NCBI GenBank assembly: GCA_902516065.1
Contig: CABXXB010000004.1
Location: forward strand, 1-53,408
Source of the DNA: an uncultured Pelagibacteraceae bacterium
GTDB lineage: Bacteria; Pseudomonadota; Alphaproteobacteria; Pelagibacterales; Pelagibacteraceae
DNA length: 53,408 nt
Direction: 5' to 3'
Part shown: piece by piece, positions 10,991 to 19,762 of the stretch
Layout of the letters: every line of letters starts with the position of its first letter
Position numbering within the stretch: the first letter of the stretch is position 1
Program-made: the position numbers and the translations under genes
The notes under the pieces: model-generated
What the model saw: the letters and a program-made list of their open reading frames with translations, nothing else
Databases searched by the model: none
Told to the model about the DNA's origin: nothing

Positions 10991-12733
10991 ATGACTAATG
11001 ACTTTGAAATTTTAAAACGTCTATACAAAGATTATACAAAAAGATATGTAAAAAAAATTGCTCTTTCTGTTTTTTTTACAATACTATTAGCTGGGAGTAC
11101 TTCTTCTGTTGCTTATTTATTAGATCCTGCAATCAAACAATTATTTATTGAACAAAAAAAAAATTTAATACTAGTTATACCTATTTTAATTGTTTTAGCT
11201 TTTGCCGTTAAAGCAGCCTCTTTATATATTGCAAAAGTTATAATGATTGGAGTTGCTGCTGATGTTACTAAAGACATTCAATTTGATGTATTTTCATCAA
11301 TATTAAATGCTGATACCAAACTAATAGAAAACAAACACTCTGGGTATTTTATAAGTAATATATCAAATGATGTTGGAATGATTACTAATCTTGTAAGCAC
11401 AGTAATCTTAAATTTTTTTAAGGACAGCCTTACCTTAATTGGACTGTTATCTGTAATGTTTTATCAAAATTGGAAATTATCATTATTTGCAATAATAATG
11501 ATTCCTATTGCTTCTGTCGCTGCAAAGTCTCTTGGAAAAAGAATCGGAAAAGTTACAAATGAACAAATGAAAAAAGCAGGACGTCTTAATTCATATCTAA
11601 TGGAAATTTTAAAAAATCATAAACTTTCTAAAATTTTTCAAAGAGAAGATTATGAACATGAAAGAGCAAATAGATTGATTGAAGATTTAAAAAAAACTTC
11701 TCAAAAAATAAGTGTAGTTTTTATAAGACCATCTCCAATCATGGAGTTGCTTACAGGTATTATGATTGCACTTTTGATTTATATATCAGCAGATTTAATT
11801 TCAAAAGAGGAGCTTGAGGTAAGTAATTTCTTTTCTTTTTTAGCAGCAATGATGTTGGCTTATCAGCCTGTTAGGTCTTTAGCAACTTTAAATATTGCTA
11901 TTCAGCAAGGCTTAGAAGGTGCAAAGAGTGTTCTTCCCTTAATAGATCATGTTCCAGAAGTTCAAGACAAAAAAGACCCTAAAGATCTAGCGGTAGACAA
12001 AGGAGAAATTAATTTTGAAAAAGTAAATTTCAAATATATCAAAGATGGTTCAAGGATTTTGAATTCTGTTAATCTGATTATTCCTGGTCAAAAAATGACT
12101 GCTTTAGTTGGTCATAGTGGAGCAGGAAAATCAACAGTTTTAAATCTTATACCAAGATTTTATGATGTAGATTCAGGTGATATTAAAATTGATAAACAAT
12201 CAATTTATGACTCATCAATTTTTTCTTTAAGAAAAAATATATCTTTAGTTAGCCAAGATACTACATTATTTGATGATACAATTTTTAATAATATAGCTTA
12301 TGCAAATTTAAACGCGTCAATGACGGATGTTAAAGATGCTGCAAAGTACTCTTTTGCAAGTGAATTTATTGAAAAATTACCAGATAAATATGACACGTTA
12401 ATTGGTGAAAATGGTGTTAGGCTCTCAGGAGGTGAAAAACAAAGATTATCTATAGCAAGAGCCATACTGAAGAAAAGCCCTATTATATTGCTTGATGAAG
12501 CAACCTCATCTCTTGATGCTGAAACAGAGAATAAAATTCAAAAAGCGATTAGTTTTTTAACAAAAGGTAGAACTACAATAGTTATTGCACATAGACTTTC
12601 AACAATATTAAATTCTGACGTAATTTATGTAATTGATAAAGGTCAAGTTATTGATCATGGAAAACATGATGAATTACTTAAATCTTCTGAAACCTATAAA
12701 AATTTTTACGATAAGCAGTTAAGAAAATCTTAA
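10991..12733 (+). CDS. msbA: Lipid A export ABC transporter (MsbA-like)
   Basis: 580 residues, the length of MsbA half-transporters that flip lipid A-core across the inner membrane. An N-terminal six-helix domain (about 20-320) is fused to an ATPase domain: Walker A GHSGAGKST (about 373-381), signature LSGGEKQ (about 478-484), Walker B IILLDEATSSLD (about 497-508) and the switch histidine in IAHRLS (about 533-538). MsbA is the likeliest role because waaA, lpxK and an acyltransferase follow in the same operon. Other lipid or drug exporters of this class look alike. Confidence 0.92.
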   Translation: MTNDFEILKRLYKDYTKRYVKKIALSVFFTILLAGSTSSVAYLLDPAIKQLFIEQKKNLILVIPILIVLAFAVKAASLYIAKVIMIGVAADVTKDIQFDVFSSILNADTKLIENKHSGYFISNISNDVGMITNLVSTVILNFFKDSLTLIGLLSVMFYQNWKLSLFAIIMIPIASVAAKSLGKRIGKVTNEQMKKAGRLNSYLMEILKNHKLSKIFQREDYEHERANRLIEDLKKTSQKISVVFIRPSPIMELLTGIMIALLIYISADLISKEELEVSNFFSFLAAMMLAYQPVRSLATLNIAIQQGLEGAKSVLPLIDHVPEVQDKKDPKDLAVDKGEINFEKVNFKYIKDGSRILNSVNLIIPGQKMTALVGHSGAGKSTVLNLIPRFYDVDSGDIKIDKQSIYDSSIFSLRKNISLVSQDTTLFDDTIFNNIAYANLNASMTDVKDAAKYSFASEFIEKLPDKYDTLIGENGVRLSGGEKQRLSIARAILKKSPIILLDEATSSLDAETENKIQKAISFLTKGRTTIVIAHRLSTILNSDVIYVIDKGQVIDHGKHDELLKSSETYKNFYDKQLRKS

Positions 12734-13983
12734 TGATTTTTATTTATAGAATTTTAATAAATCTAATTTTAATCTTATCTCCATTTATAATTTTATTAAG
12801 ATTATTAAAAAAAAAAGAAGATTTTATAAGATTTAAAGAAAAATTAAGTTTTTTTACAAAAAATAGATCTAAGGGAAAATTAGTATGGTTTCATGGAGCA
12901 AGTGTAGGTGAGTTCCAAAGCATAATACCTTTGTTAGAAAAATATGATAAATCTAAAAAAATTGGTCAAATATTAGTAACCTCTAACACCTTAAGTTCTG
13001 CAAAAATAATTTCAAAAATTAAACTTAAGAAAATTACTCATCAATTTTTCCCTATAGATAATAATTTTATTGTAAAAAAATTTATTAGTTATTGGAAACC
13101 ATCTATAGCTTTATTTGTAGACTCTGAGATTTGGCCTAATATGTTAATAAACTTGGATAAAGAAAAGATTCCCACAATTTTAATTAACGCAAGAATTACT
13201 AAAAAATCCTATAATAGATGGATTAAATTTAAAAGTTTTTCACAATCGATATTCAATAAATTTAATCTTTGTGTGTCATCAAATAAAGAAACAGTAATTT
13301 TTTTAAAAAAATTAGGAGCAAAAAATATAAAATATTTTGGTAACTTAAAATATTCCCAATCAGAAAATGAAAAAATCGAGATCGATAATCAAACTATAAA
13401 ATTTATTAAAAAGAGAACTTCTTGGTGCGCCTCTAGTACTCACAACTCGGAGGAAAAATTTTTTGGCCTTGTTCATAACAGATTAAAAAGAAAACACAAA
13501 AATCTTTTGACTGTGATTATTCCTAGGCACATTGATAGAAAAGATCTCATAAGAGATGAGTTATCAAATTTAGGTTTAAAAGTTCATATGCATGAACCAA
13601 AAACTAAGATTAACCAAGACACAGATATTTATTTAGTAAATTCTTTTGGTAAAACTAAATCATTTTATTCAGTATTAAAAAATATATTCTTAGGTGGATC
13701 GCTAATAAAACATGGGGGGCAAAATCCTCTGGAAGCTGTCAGGTATAACTGTAATATTTTACATGGGCCTAATGTCTTTAACTTTACCGAAATTTACCAA
13801 TTTTTAAATAATCAAAAAATCTCAAAAAAAATACAGAATTTAAATCAAGCAGTAAACACTTTAGATAAACTCTTCGCTTCTAAAAAATCACAAAAAAATA
13901 TAAAGAATAAAATAAATAGAATTGGAAAAAAAATTTTAAAAAAAAATATTTATGAAATAGATTTAATTTTAAACAAAGTATGA
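12733..13983 (+). CDS. waaA: 3-deoxy-D-manno-octulosonic acid transferase
   Basis: 416 residues, normal for WaaA/KdtA, which adds Kdo from CMP-Kdo to lipid IVA at the cytoplasmic face of the inner membrane. An N-terminal membrane anchor (about 4-24) is followed by a GT30 glycosyltransferase: WFHGASVGEFQS (about 52-63), with the catalytic Glu, LFVDSEIWPN (about 125-134), NARIT and GGSLIKHGGQNPLEA (about 320-334). The start overlaps the msbA stop (TAATG), and the end overlaps lpxK by ATGA. Lysine is very abundant, as in the neighbouring genes. Confidence 0.95.
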   Translation: MIFIYRILINLILILSPFIILLRLLKKKEDFIRFKEKLSFFTKNRSKGKLVWFHGASVGEFQSIIPLLEKYDKSKKIGQILVTSNTLSSAKIISKIKLKKITHQFFPIDNNFIVKKFISYWKPSIALFVDSEIWPNMLINLDKEKIPTILINARITKKSYNRWIKFKSFSQSIFNKFNLCVSSNKETVIFLKKLGAKNIKYFGNLKYSQSENEKIEIDNQTIKFIKKRTSWCASSTHNSEEKFFGLVHNRLKRKHKNLLTVIIPRHIDRKDLIRDELSNLGLKVHMHEPKTKINQDTDIYLVNSFGKTKSFYSVLKNIFLGGSLIKHGGQNPLEAVRYNCNILHGPNVFNFTEIYQFLNNQKISKKIQNLNQAVNTLDKLFASKKSQKNIKNKINRIGKKILKKNIYEIDLILNKV

Positions 13984-14912
13984 ATTTAAAAAAACCTTCA
14001 TTTTGGGATTTACCAAAGCAAAGTTTGGTTTCTTATCTATTAATTCCATTTACATTACCAATCATATTGAGAAATTTTTTATTTCAATTTCTTAAAAAAG
14101 AAAAATTATCAAATATTAAAACTATTTGTGTAGGAAATATTTATTTGGGTGGTACAGGAAAAACACCCCTTTCCATTAAAATTTATGAAATTTTGAAAAA
14201 ACTAAATAATAAAGTAGCTACTGTTAAAAAAGATTATTCAAATCAGAAAGATGAGCAACTTTTATTAAAACAAAAAACATCGTTAATTATTTCAAATTCA
14301 AGAAAAAATGCGATTAATGAAGGTATAAATCAAAATTACAAAGTTTTAATATTTGATGATGGGCTACAGGAACCAGGAATTGATTTTGATATTAAGTTAG
14401 TATGCTTTAAATCAAAAAATTGGATTGGAAACGGTCAACTCATTCCAGCAGGACCAATGAGAGAAAAAATTTCAAGTTTAAGAAAATTTGATGCTGTAAT
14501 CCTTAATGGAAATTCAGATAATTTTGAAAAAATTGAAAATCAAATTAAAAAAATAAATTCAAATATCAAAATTTTTAAAACATTTTATAAAATTTCAAAC
14601 ATACAAAAATATGATTTAAATTCTAAATATTTAATATTTTCTGGAATAGGTAATCCATCTGATTTTAAAGATATTTTATTAGAAAATAAATTTGACGTTA
14701 GAAAAGAATTAATATTTTCTGATCATTATGTATATAGCCTAGATGATTTTGAAAAAATTATAATTAATGCAAAAAATGATAATTTAAAAATTTTAACTAC
14801 TGAAAAAGATTATATGAAAATTCCGGAAGAATTTAAAAAAGAAGTAGATTATATACCTATAGATTTAGTTATCCAAAATGAAGAAAAATTTATTGAACTT
14901 ATAAATAATTAG
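13980..14912 (+). CDS. lpxK: Tetraacyldisaccharide 4'-kinase
   Basis: 310 residues, typical for LpxK, a membrane-associated P-loop kinase that phosphorylates the 4' position of the lipid A disaccharide. It has an N-terminal membrane-interacting helix (about 17-40), Walker A-like VGNIYLGGTGKTPL (about 46-59), FDDGLQ with the catalytic Asp pair (about 124-129), PAGPMREKIS (about 156-165) and FSDHYVYS (about 243-250) with the conserved His. It overlaps waaA by ATGA, a typical lipid A cluster arrangement. Confident. Confidence 0.95.
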   Translation: MNLKKPSFWDLPKQSLVSYLLIPFTLPIILRNFLFQFLKKEKLSNIKTICVGNIYLGGTGKTPLSIKIYEILKKLNNKVATVKKDYSNQKDEQLLLKQKTSLIISNSRKNAINEGINQNYKVLIFDDGLQEPGIDFDIKLVCFKSKNWIGNGQLIPAGPMREKISSLRKFDAVILNGNSDNFEKIENQIKKINSNIKIFKTFYKISNIQKYDLNSKYLIFSGIGNPSDFKDILLENKFDVRKELIFSDHYVYSLDDFEKIIINAKNDNLKILTTEKDYMKIPEEFKKEVDYIPIDLVIQNEEKFIELINN

Positions 14913-14913
14913 C

Positions 14914-15774
14914 ATGAAACTTATAAAGTATTTTTTTCAATTTTTATTTATAATTTTTATTTTAACTATTTTTAAAATTATCGGTTTAAAATTATCAAGA
15001 ATCGTAGCAAGTAAAATTTTTTCAATAATTGGTCCTTTTTTTAGATCAAAAAAAATTATTGAAAAAAATATTTCATTTGCATTTTCTAATACTAGTGAAG
15101 AATTTAAAAAAAATATCATAGATAAAATGTGGAAGAGCTATGGAAAAATCTTAGCCGAATATGCATTCATAAAATATTTTAGAGAAGTAGAGTCAGAAAA
15201 ATTTTTAGAAATTAAAGGTCAGGAAATTTTAGAGGAAATAAAATTTTCAAAAGATCCAGTAATTTTTATTTCTGGTCATTTTGATAACTTTGAGTTAATG
15301 GCGATGCATATTGAAAAATCAGGAGTGGATTTAGCTGCGATTTATAGACCACTAAACAATAATTTCCTAAATCCTGTTATGGAAAATATTAGAAAAAAGT
15401 ATATTTGCAAAAAACAAATTAAAAAAGGAATCTCTGGAACTAAAGAAATTTTAAAAAATTTTAAATCTGGTACTTCTATAGCTCTGATGATTGATCAAAG
15501 GGTTACAGAGGGTATAAAAACTTTATTTTTTAAAAATTATGCATTTACAACAACTATTCCAGCTCAATTTATAAAAAAATTTAATTGTAAAATTGTACCA
15601 ATTTATATCGAGCGAAAAAATAACGAAAATTTTATGTTAGAGATTATGAAACCTGTAAATTTTGATAATAATCAAACTGCTGAAAATATAACTTTAAAGT
15701 TAAATCAATTATTAGAAAATATGATTGTTAGAAATCCTCATCAATGGATATGGTCACATAATAGGTGGAAATAA
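14914..15774 (+). CDS. Lipid A biosynthesis acyltransferase (LpxL/HtrB family)
   Basis: 286 residues, matching LpxL-type late acyltransferases, which add secondary acyl chains to Kdo-lipid A using acyl-ACP at the inner membrane. One N-terminal hydrophobic helix (about 5-25) is followed by the catalytic HX4E motif in GHFDNFE (about 121-127), IYRPLNN (about 145-151), a conserved MIDQR (about 193-197) and a C-terminal HQWIWSHNRWK. The tail is diagnostic of the family. It closes the lipid A operon, 1 base after lpxK. Acyl chain length or position cannot be read from sequence. Confidence 0.92.
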   Translation: MKLIKYFFQFLFIIFILTIFKIIGLKLSRIVASKIFSIIGPFFRSKKIIEKNISFAFSNTSEEFKKNIIDKMWKSYGKILAEYAFIKYFREVESEKFLEIKGQEILEEIKFSKDPVIFISGHFDNFELMAMHIEKSGVDLAAIYRPLNNNFLNPVMENIRKKYICKKQIKKGISGTKEILKNFKSGTSIALMIDQRVTEGIKTLFFKNYAFTTTIPAQFIKKFNCKIVPIYIERKNNENFMLEIMKPVNFDNNQTAENITLKLNQLLENMIVRNPHQWIWSHNRWK

Positions 15775-15775
15775 A

Positions 15776-15982
15776 CTAATTATTTTCTCTTTTATTGGCT
15801 GCTTCTATATATGAAAAATATGCCTCTTGTTTTTCAACATTCCAGTAAGTTAAATTTTCTAAAGAAATTTTTTTTCCTGAAATTGCACAAATCACATGAT
15901 CCCCGTCTTGAATAACTTCAAAATTATTTGGTAAATATTTTATTTTTGCTAATTTTTTAAACATTTTTGGTTTATATATCAT
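15776..15982 (-). CDS. DUF2093 domain protein
   Basis: About 68 residues from ATG at 15982; ATG at 15964 (MFKKLAKIKYL) would match the usual family start better, and an upstream ATG at 16024 would overlap purD and is unlikely. The core LPNNFEVIQDGDHVICAISGKKI then LENLTYWNVEKQEAY matches DUF2093, a small alphaproteobacterial family of unknown function. It is often found beside xseA or purD, and here it is divergent from purD with only 3 bases between start codons. Only the start is doubtful. Confidence 0.85.
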   Translation of the reverse strand: MIYKPKMFKKLAKIKYLPNNFEVIQDGDHVICAISGKKISLENLTYWNVEKQEAYFSYIEAANKRENN

Positions 15983-15985
15983 TAT

Positions 15986-17245
15986 ATGAAAGTTGGTGTA
16001 ATAGGAAGTGGTGGCCGTGAACATGCATTGTGTTTCTCATTAAAAAATTCAAATAATATTAAACAAATTTATTGTTTTCCTGGAAATGCTGGTACGAACT
16101 CTATAGCAACAAATATTAACATAGATATTAACGACTTTGAAAAACTTAAAGATTTTATAATTCAAAATGGAATAGACTTTGTTATTATTGGCCCAGAGAA
16201 ACCTTTGGTAGATGGAGTCGTTGATTATTTAGAAAAATTTAATATTAAAGTCTTTGGGCCAAATAAAATAGCTTCACAACTTGAGGGTTCAAAAATATTT
16301 ACCAAAAAACTTTGTGAAAAATATAAAATACCTACAGCTAAATTTGGAGTCTTTTTAAACTCAAAATCAGCTTTATCATTTCTTCAAAACTGTAATTTTC
16401 CAACTGTGATTAAGGCTGATGGTTTGGCTGCTGGAAAAGGCGTCTATATTTCAGAAAATTATTCAGAAGCATCAAAAGCTGTGGAAGAAATATTTGATGG
16501 AAAATTTGGAAAGGCAGAAAATTTACTCATTGAAGAATTTTTAAAAGGAGAAGAGATGAGTTTTTTTATCATCTCTGATGGTAAAAGTTACAAAATGTTT
16601 GGAACGGCTCAAGATCACAAAAGAGTTTTTGAAGGAGACAAAGGTAAAAACACAGGCGGAATGGGAGCATACTCACCATCTAGATTAGAATCGGATAAGT
16701 TAAACGAAAAAATAGTTAATCGCATTATTGAACCCACATTGAAGGGTTTAAAAGATCTTGGTTGTGAATATAAAGGTTTTTTATATGCTGGGCTAATGAT
16801 TGTTAATGGAGAGCCATTTTTAATTGAATACAATGTGAGAATGGGGGATCCAGAATGTCAGACATTACTACCAAAATTAAAAACTGATTTTTCAATTATA
16901 ATAAAAAGATGTATTGAACAAAAACTCCATGACTTAATTATTGAATGGCATAATGATAAGTCAATTTGTATTGTGTTATGTTCAAAAGGTTATCCAGATA
17001 CATATAAAAATAATGTCACGCTTAATATTAAAAAATTAGATTTAAAAAAAAATCAGTTTATTTTTCATGCAGGTACAAAATTAGTTGATAATGATATTTT
17101 ATCTAATGGTGGTAGAGTTTTAAATATCGTAACTAGATCAAATGATTTTAAATCAGCAAGACAAGGTTCGCTTAAAATTCTAGATGAGATTAGTTGGAAT
17201 AATGGATTTTATAGAAAAGATATCGGATATAAGGTTATTCAATAA
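15986..17245 (+). CDS. purD: Phosphoribosylamine-glycine ligase (GARS)
   Basis: 419 residues, normal for PurD, which joins glycine to phosphoribosylamine with ATP in step two of de novo purine synthesis. It opens with MKVGVIGSGGREHAL (1-15), the family N-terminus. The ATP-grasp core includes KADGLAAGKGVYI (about 140-152), MGAYSP (about 223-228), and EYNVRMGDPECQ (about 283-294) with metal ligands. The start lies almost on top of the DUF2093 start on the other strand, so its promoter must lie inside that gene. It couples to rsmD by TAATG. Confidence 0.97.
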   Translation: MKVGVIGSGGREHALCFSLKNSNNIKQIYCFPGNAGTNSIATNINIDINDFEKLKDFIIQNGIDFVIIGPEKPLVDGVVDYLEKFNIKVFGPNKIASQLEGSKIFTKKLCEKYKIPTAKFGVFLNSKSALSFLQNCNFPTVIKADGLAAGKGVYISENYSEASKAVEEIFDGKFGKAENLLIEEFLKGEEMSFFIISDGKSYKMFGTAQDHKRVFEGDKGKNTGGMGAYSPSRLESDKLNEKIVNRIIEPTLKGLKDLGCEYKGFLYAGLMIVNGEPFLIEYNVRMGDPECQTLLPKLKTDFSIIIKRCIEQKLHDLIIEWHNDKSICIVLCSKGYPDTYKNNVTLNIKKLDLKKNQFIFHAGTKLVDNDILSNGGRVLNIVTRSNDFKSARQGSLKILDEISWNNGFYRKDIGYKVIQ

Positions 17246-17811
17246 TGAGGATCATATCAGGATCTTTTAAAGGAAAAAAAATTTTAACACCCATTGATGA
17301 TAAAACTAGACCTTTAAAAGATCTTACTAAAGAATCTATTTTTAATATTATTAATCATTCAAATAAATTTAAAATAAATTTTTCTAATTCATTTATATTG
17401 GATTTATTTTCTGGTGTAGGTTCTTTTGGGATTGAATGCTTATCAAGAGGTGTAAAAAAAGTAATTTTTATTGAAAATTATCGTGAAGTTTTACATTTAT
17501 TAAAAAAAAATTTATCTAGTTTAAAATCGATACGAAATTATGAAATTATTGAAAAAGATATTTATAAAGACAATGTATTTCTAAATTTAAATTTAAAATT
17601 CGATATAATTTTTTTCGATCCACCGTATAAGGATAAAAATTTAGATAAATTACTTAATGAAATTAAAAACCAAAAAATACTTAACAAAAATGGAATAATA
17701 ATTTTGCATAGACATAAAAATGAACAAGATCCCTTGCCAACAAGTTATAAATTAATTGAACAAAAGGTATATGGAATATCAAAAATAATATTTTTATCTT
17801 GTTTAGATTAA
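17245..17811 (+). CDS. rsmD: 16S rRNA m2G966 methyltransferase
   Basis: 188 residues, usual for RsmD, a SAM-dependent enzyme that methylates guanine 966 of 16S rRNA in the assembled 30S subunit. The N-terminus MRIISGSFKGKKI and RPLKDLTKESIFNII (about 26-40) are family hallmarks. The SAM-binding motif I is DLFSGVGSFGIE (about 53-64), and the catalytic motif FFDPPY lies near 123-128. It starts in the purD stop codon, and its last 9 bases overlap the convergent pgi. Confidence 0.94.
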   Translation: MRIISGSFKGKKILTPIDDKTRPLKDLTKESIFNIINHSNKFKINFSNSFILDLFSGVGSFGIECLSRGVKKVIFIENYREVLHLLKKNLSSLKSIRNYEIIEKDIYKDNVFLNLNLKFDIIFFDPPYKDKNLDKLLNEIKNQKILNKNGIIILHRHKNEQDPLPTSYKLIEQKVYGISKIIFLSCLD

Positions 17812-18969
17812 TATTTTCTTTGTTTCTTTTTTTATCAATTCCACTGCTGGCTGATCAAATGGATTCACATTTAATATTTTTCCAAGTAAAATTGTTTCTA
17901 GTATAAAAAAACAAAATAATTCACCTAAAGCTTTTTCGTCTCTTCGTATAATCTCAAAACTTCGAAATGGAATTTTATTTAAATTGAACACATTTTCTGT
18001 TGCTTTTTTTTGAGCATAAATAATATTTGAAATTTTCTTATTCTTTAAAAATTTATAAGAAGATAATATATTTTGATTTTTTATCTTATCTGCTTTGTCA
18101 TCATGAACATAAAAAAAAGTAAATAAATTTTTCTCTGATCCCTCTAGATAATATTGCATTACACTATGGTTGTCTCTTGGCATTTTAGATACTACCGGTA
18201 ATATTCCTTTTTTTTTCTTCCCTAAGCTTTCAGCAACTAATTGTTGATACCAATTAAACAAACTTTCTGATTTTTCATCATAATTAATTATTACTGAATT
18301 ATATCTTTTTTTCTTTATTAAAAAAAAAATTGAAGCAACATTGTTTACTAATGAATCAAAAAACTTTTTGTTTTTAATTAAGACGTTAAGCTGTTTAAAA
18401 TTATTAGTATTTAGTCCCATTAGTTCTGCTGGAAGCATTCCAACTTCAGATAAAACTGAATATCTTCCACCAATGAAATTATTATGATCTACTATTTCTG
18501 CTTTTAATTTTTCTGCTAAAATTCGAAGATAACTTTTTTTATTTTCAGTAATAAAAATATTTTTGTCACCTTTTTTAATAACAATATTTGAATTTACTAT
18601 AGTCTCTATTGTATTTCCAGATTTAGAGACTACTAAATTTGTAAAACTTTTTTTTGTTTCTTTTCTTTGTTTATTTTGAAGATCATTAATAAATATAAAT
18701 TTTTTTTTTATTTTATGTTTAAGAAAATCATACACCGCTTGAGTTCCAAGTGCTGAGCCACCCATACCTACAACTCTAAAATTTGATGATTTTTTGTATT
18801 TACTTAATTGTTTTTTTTTATAATTATTTTGATAAGTTTTTCCTAGCGACTTTATAACTTGACCATTTTCATTTAAAACTTCTTTTAAGATTTTTAAAAT
18901 TTTTTTTTTATCAGTATTTTCTGTAAATATATCTTTAAAGTTTCTTAATAAAAAAAATTTTTTTACCAT
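17803..18969 (-). CDS. pgi: Glucose-6-phosphate isomerase (short form)
   Basis: 388 residues, much shorter than the roughly 550-residue E. coli enzyme and close to the compact forms of some archaea and bacteria. It interconverts glucose-6-phosphate and fructose-6-phosphate. SIS-fold motifs: GMGGSALGT (68-76), SKSGNTIET (115-123) and the PGI signature GGRYSVLSEVG (167-177). The catalytic His/Gln region is NHSVMQYYLEG (about 276-286), and the C-terminal NPFDQPAVELIK holds the lysine of signature 2. It is the last gene of a minus-strand run, 5 bases after the BamF-like lipoprotein. Confidence 0.9.
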   Translation of the reverse strand: MVKKFFLLRNFKDIFTENTDKKKILKILKEVLNENGQVIKSLGKTYQNNYKKKQLSKYKKSSNFRVVGMGGSALGTQAVYDFLKHKIKKKFIFINDLQNKQRKETKKSFTNLVVSKSGNTIETIVNSNIVIKKGDKNIFITENKKSYLRILAEKLKAEIVDHNNFIGGRYSVLSEVGMLPAELMGLNTNNFKQLNVLIKNKKFFDSLVNNVASIFFLIKKKRYNSVIINYDEKSESLFNWYQQLVAESLGKKKKGILPVVSKMPRDNHSVMQYYLEGSEKNLFTFFYVHDDKADKIKNQNILSSYKFLKNKKISNIIYAQKKATENVFNLNKIPFRSFEIIRRDEKALGELFCFFILETILLGKILNVNPFDQPAVELIKKETKKILI

Positions 18970-18974
18970 TACAA

Positions 18975-19277
18975 CTAATTAATCTTTTCAAGCACAGACT
19001 GTTCTATATTTGTTTTTTTTATACTCTTTTTAGAAGTTTTATTTTTTGATTTAGTTATTATTTTTTCAAACTCATCCTTGTCAACATTGCTGCTTTGGGT
19101 TTCAAAATCTCCTGGTACTGGCAAATCACCGTATTCAGGAGGCATTACTAGTGGATTTTTTTTTTCAATTAAAAATTCGTCAGAATTATTTTTCTTTTTT
19201 AATGTAAAACCTTCTTTAGCAGACTCGCAACCAAATAAAGGAATTAAAATTAAGAAATATATCAAAAACTTTTTCAT
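18975..19277 (-). CDS. DUF3035/BamF-like outer membrane lipoprotein
   Basis: 100 residues. A lipoprotein signal peptide (lipobox IPLFGC, lipidated Cys near 17) precedes a short polar region with SDEFLIEKKNPLVMPPEYGDLP (in two parts: SDEFLIEKKNPL at about 32-43, then VMPPEYGDLPVPG). This DEF...PL..PP pattern is the DUF3035/BamF motif. BamF is an alphaproteobacterial accessory lipoprotein of the outer membrane beta-barrel assembly machine. The C-terminus is lysine-rich and probably disordered. It overlaps lspA by ATGA; that pairing is common in alphaproteobacteria and functionally neat, since LspA processes lipoproteins. Confidence 0.75.
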   Translation of the reverse strand: MKKFLIYFLILIPLFGCESAKEGFTLKKKNNSDEFLIEKKNPLVMPPEYGDLPVPGDFETQSSNVDKDEFEKIITKSKNKTSKKSIKKTNIEQSVLEKIN

Positions 19278-19762
19278 ATTTTTTTTCTACCAAAAAACTC
19301 TATCGTTATAAGTATTATAACCCCTAAGCTAATAAATATATCTGCAATATTAAAAATAAACCAATGAATATTGTTAATATGAAAATCGATAAAATCAACA
19401 ACAGCCGAGTAATACAATCTATCAAATATATTTCCCAAAGATCCTCCAAAAATCATTGAAAAACCTATTTTTTCAACTCCAGCAGATTTAATCGCAAAAA
19501 ATAGAATAACAAGAGTTATTATTATAATTACTAATGTGATTATGTTGTAATAAAATTGTTCATTAAATGAAAAGAGACCAAAAGCTATACCATTATTCCA
19601 AACTAAATTAAAATTAAGAAATGACGTTACGGAAATATTAAATTCTTCAACTGAATTAGACAACTTTAAAATAAAATATTTACTTAATCTATCTAAAGTA
19701 AAAATTAAAGCTGCTATATAAAAAATAATTATTTTTTTTTTAAGCATTAATTCAAATTTCAT
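19274..19762 (-). CDS. lspA: Lipoprotein signal peptidase (signal peptidase II)
   Basis: About 162 residues from ATG at 19762; an ATG at 19747 (MLKKKIIIFY) is just as plausible, while the farthest upstream ATG (19783) would overlap ileS more. LspA is an inner-membrane aspartyl protease that cleaves signal peptides of diacylated prolipoproteins. Four membrane helices are visible, with DRLSKYF after the first. The catalytic regions are GGSLGNIFDRL and VVDFIDFH, each with its Asp. It overlaps the end of ileS and the start of the BamF-like gene, forming a translationally coupled trio. Confidence 0.94.
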   Translation of the reverse strand: MKFELMLKKKIIIFYIAALIFTLDRLSKYFILKLSNSVEEFNISVTSFLNFNLVWNNGIAFGLFSFNEQFYYNIITLVIIIITLVILFFAIKSAGVEKIGFSMIFGGSLGNIFDRLYYSAVVDFIDFHINNIHWFIFNIADIFISLGVIILITIEFFGRKKI

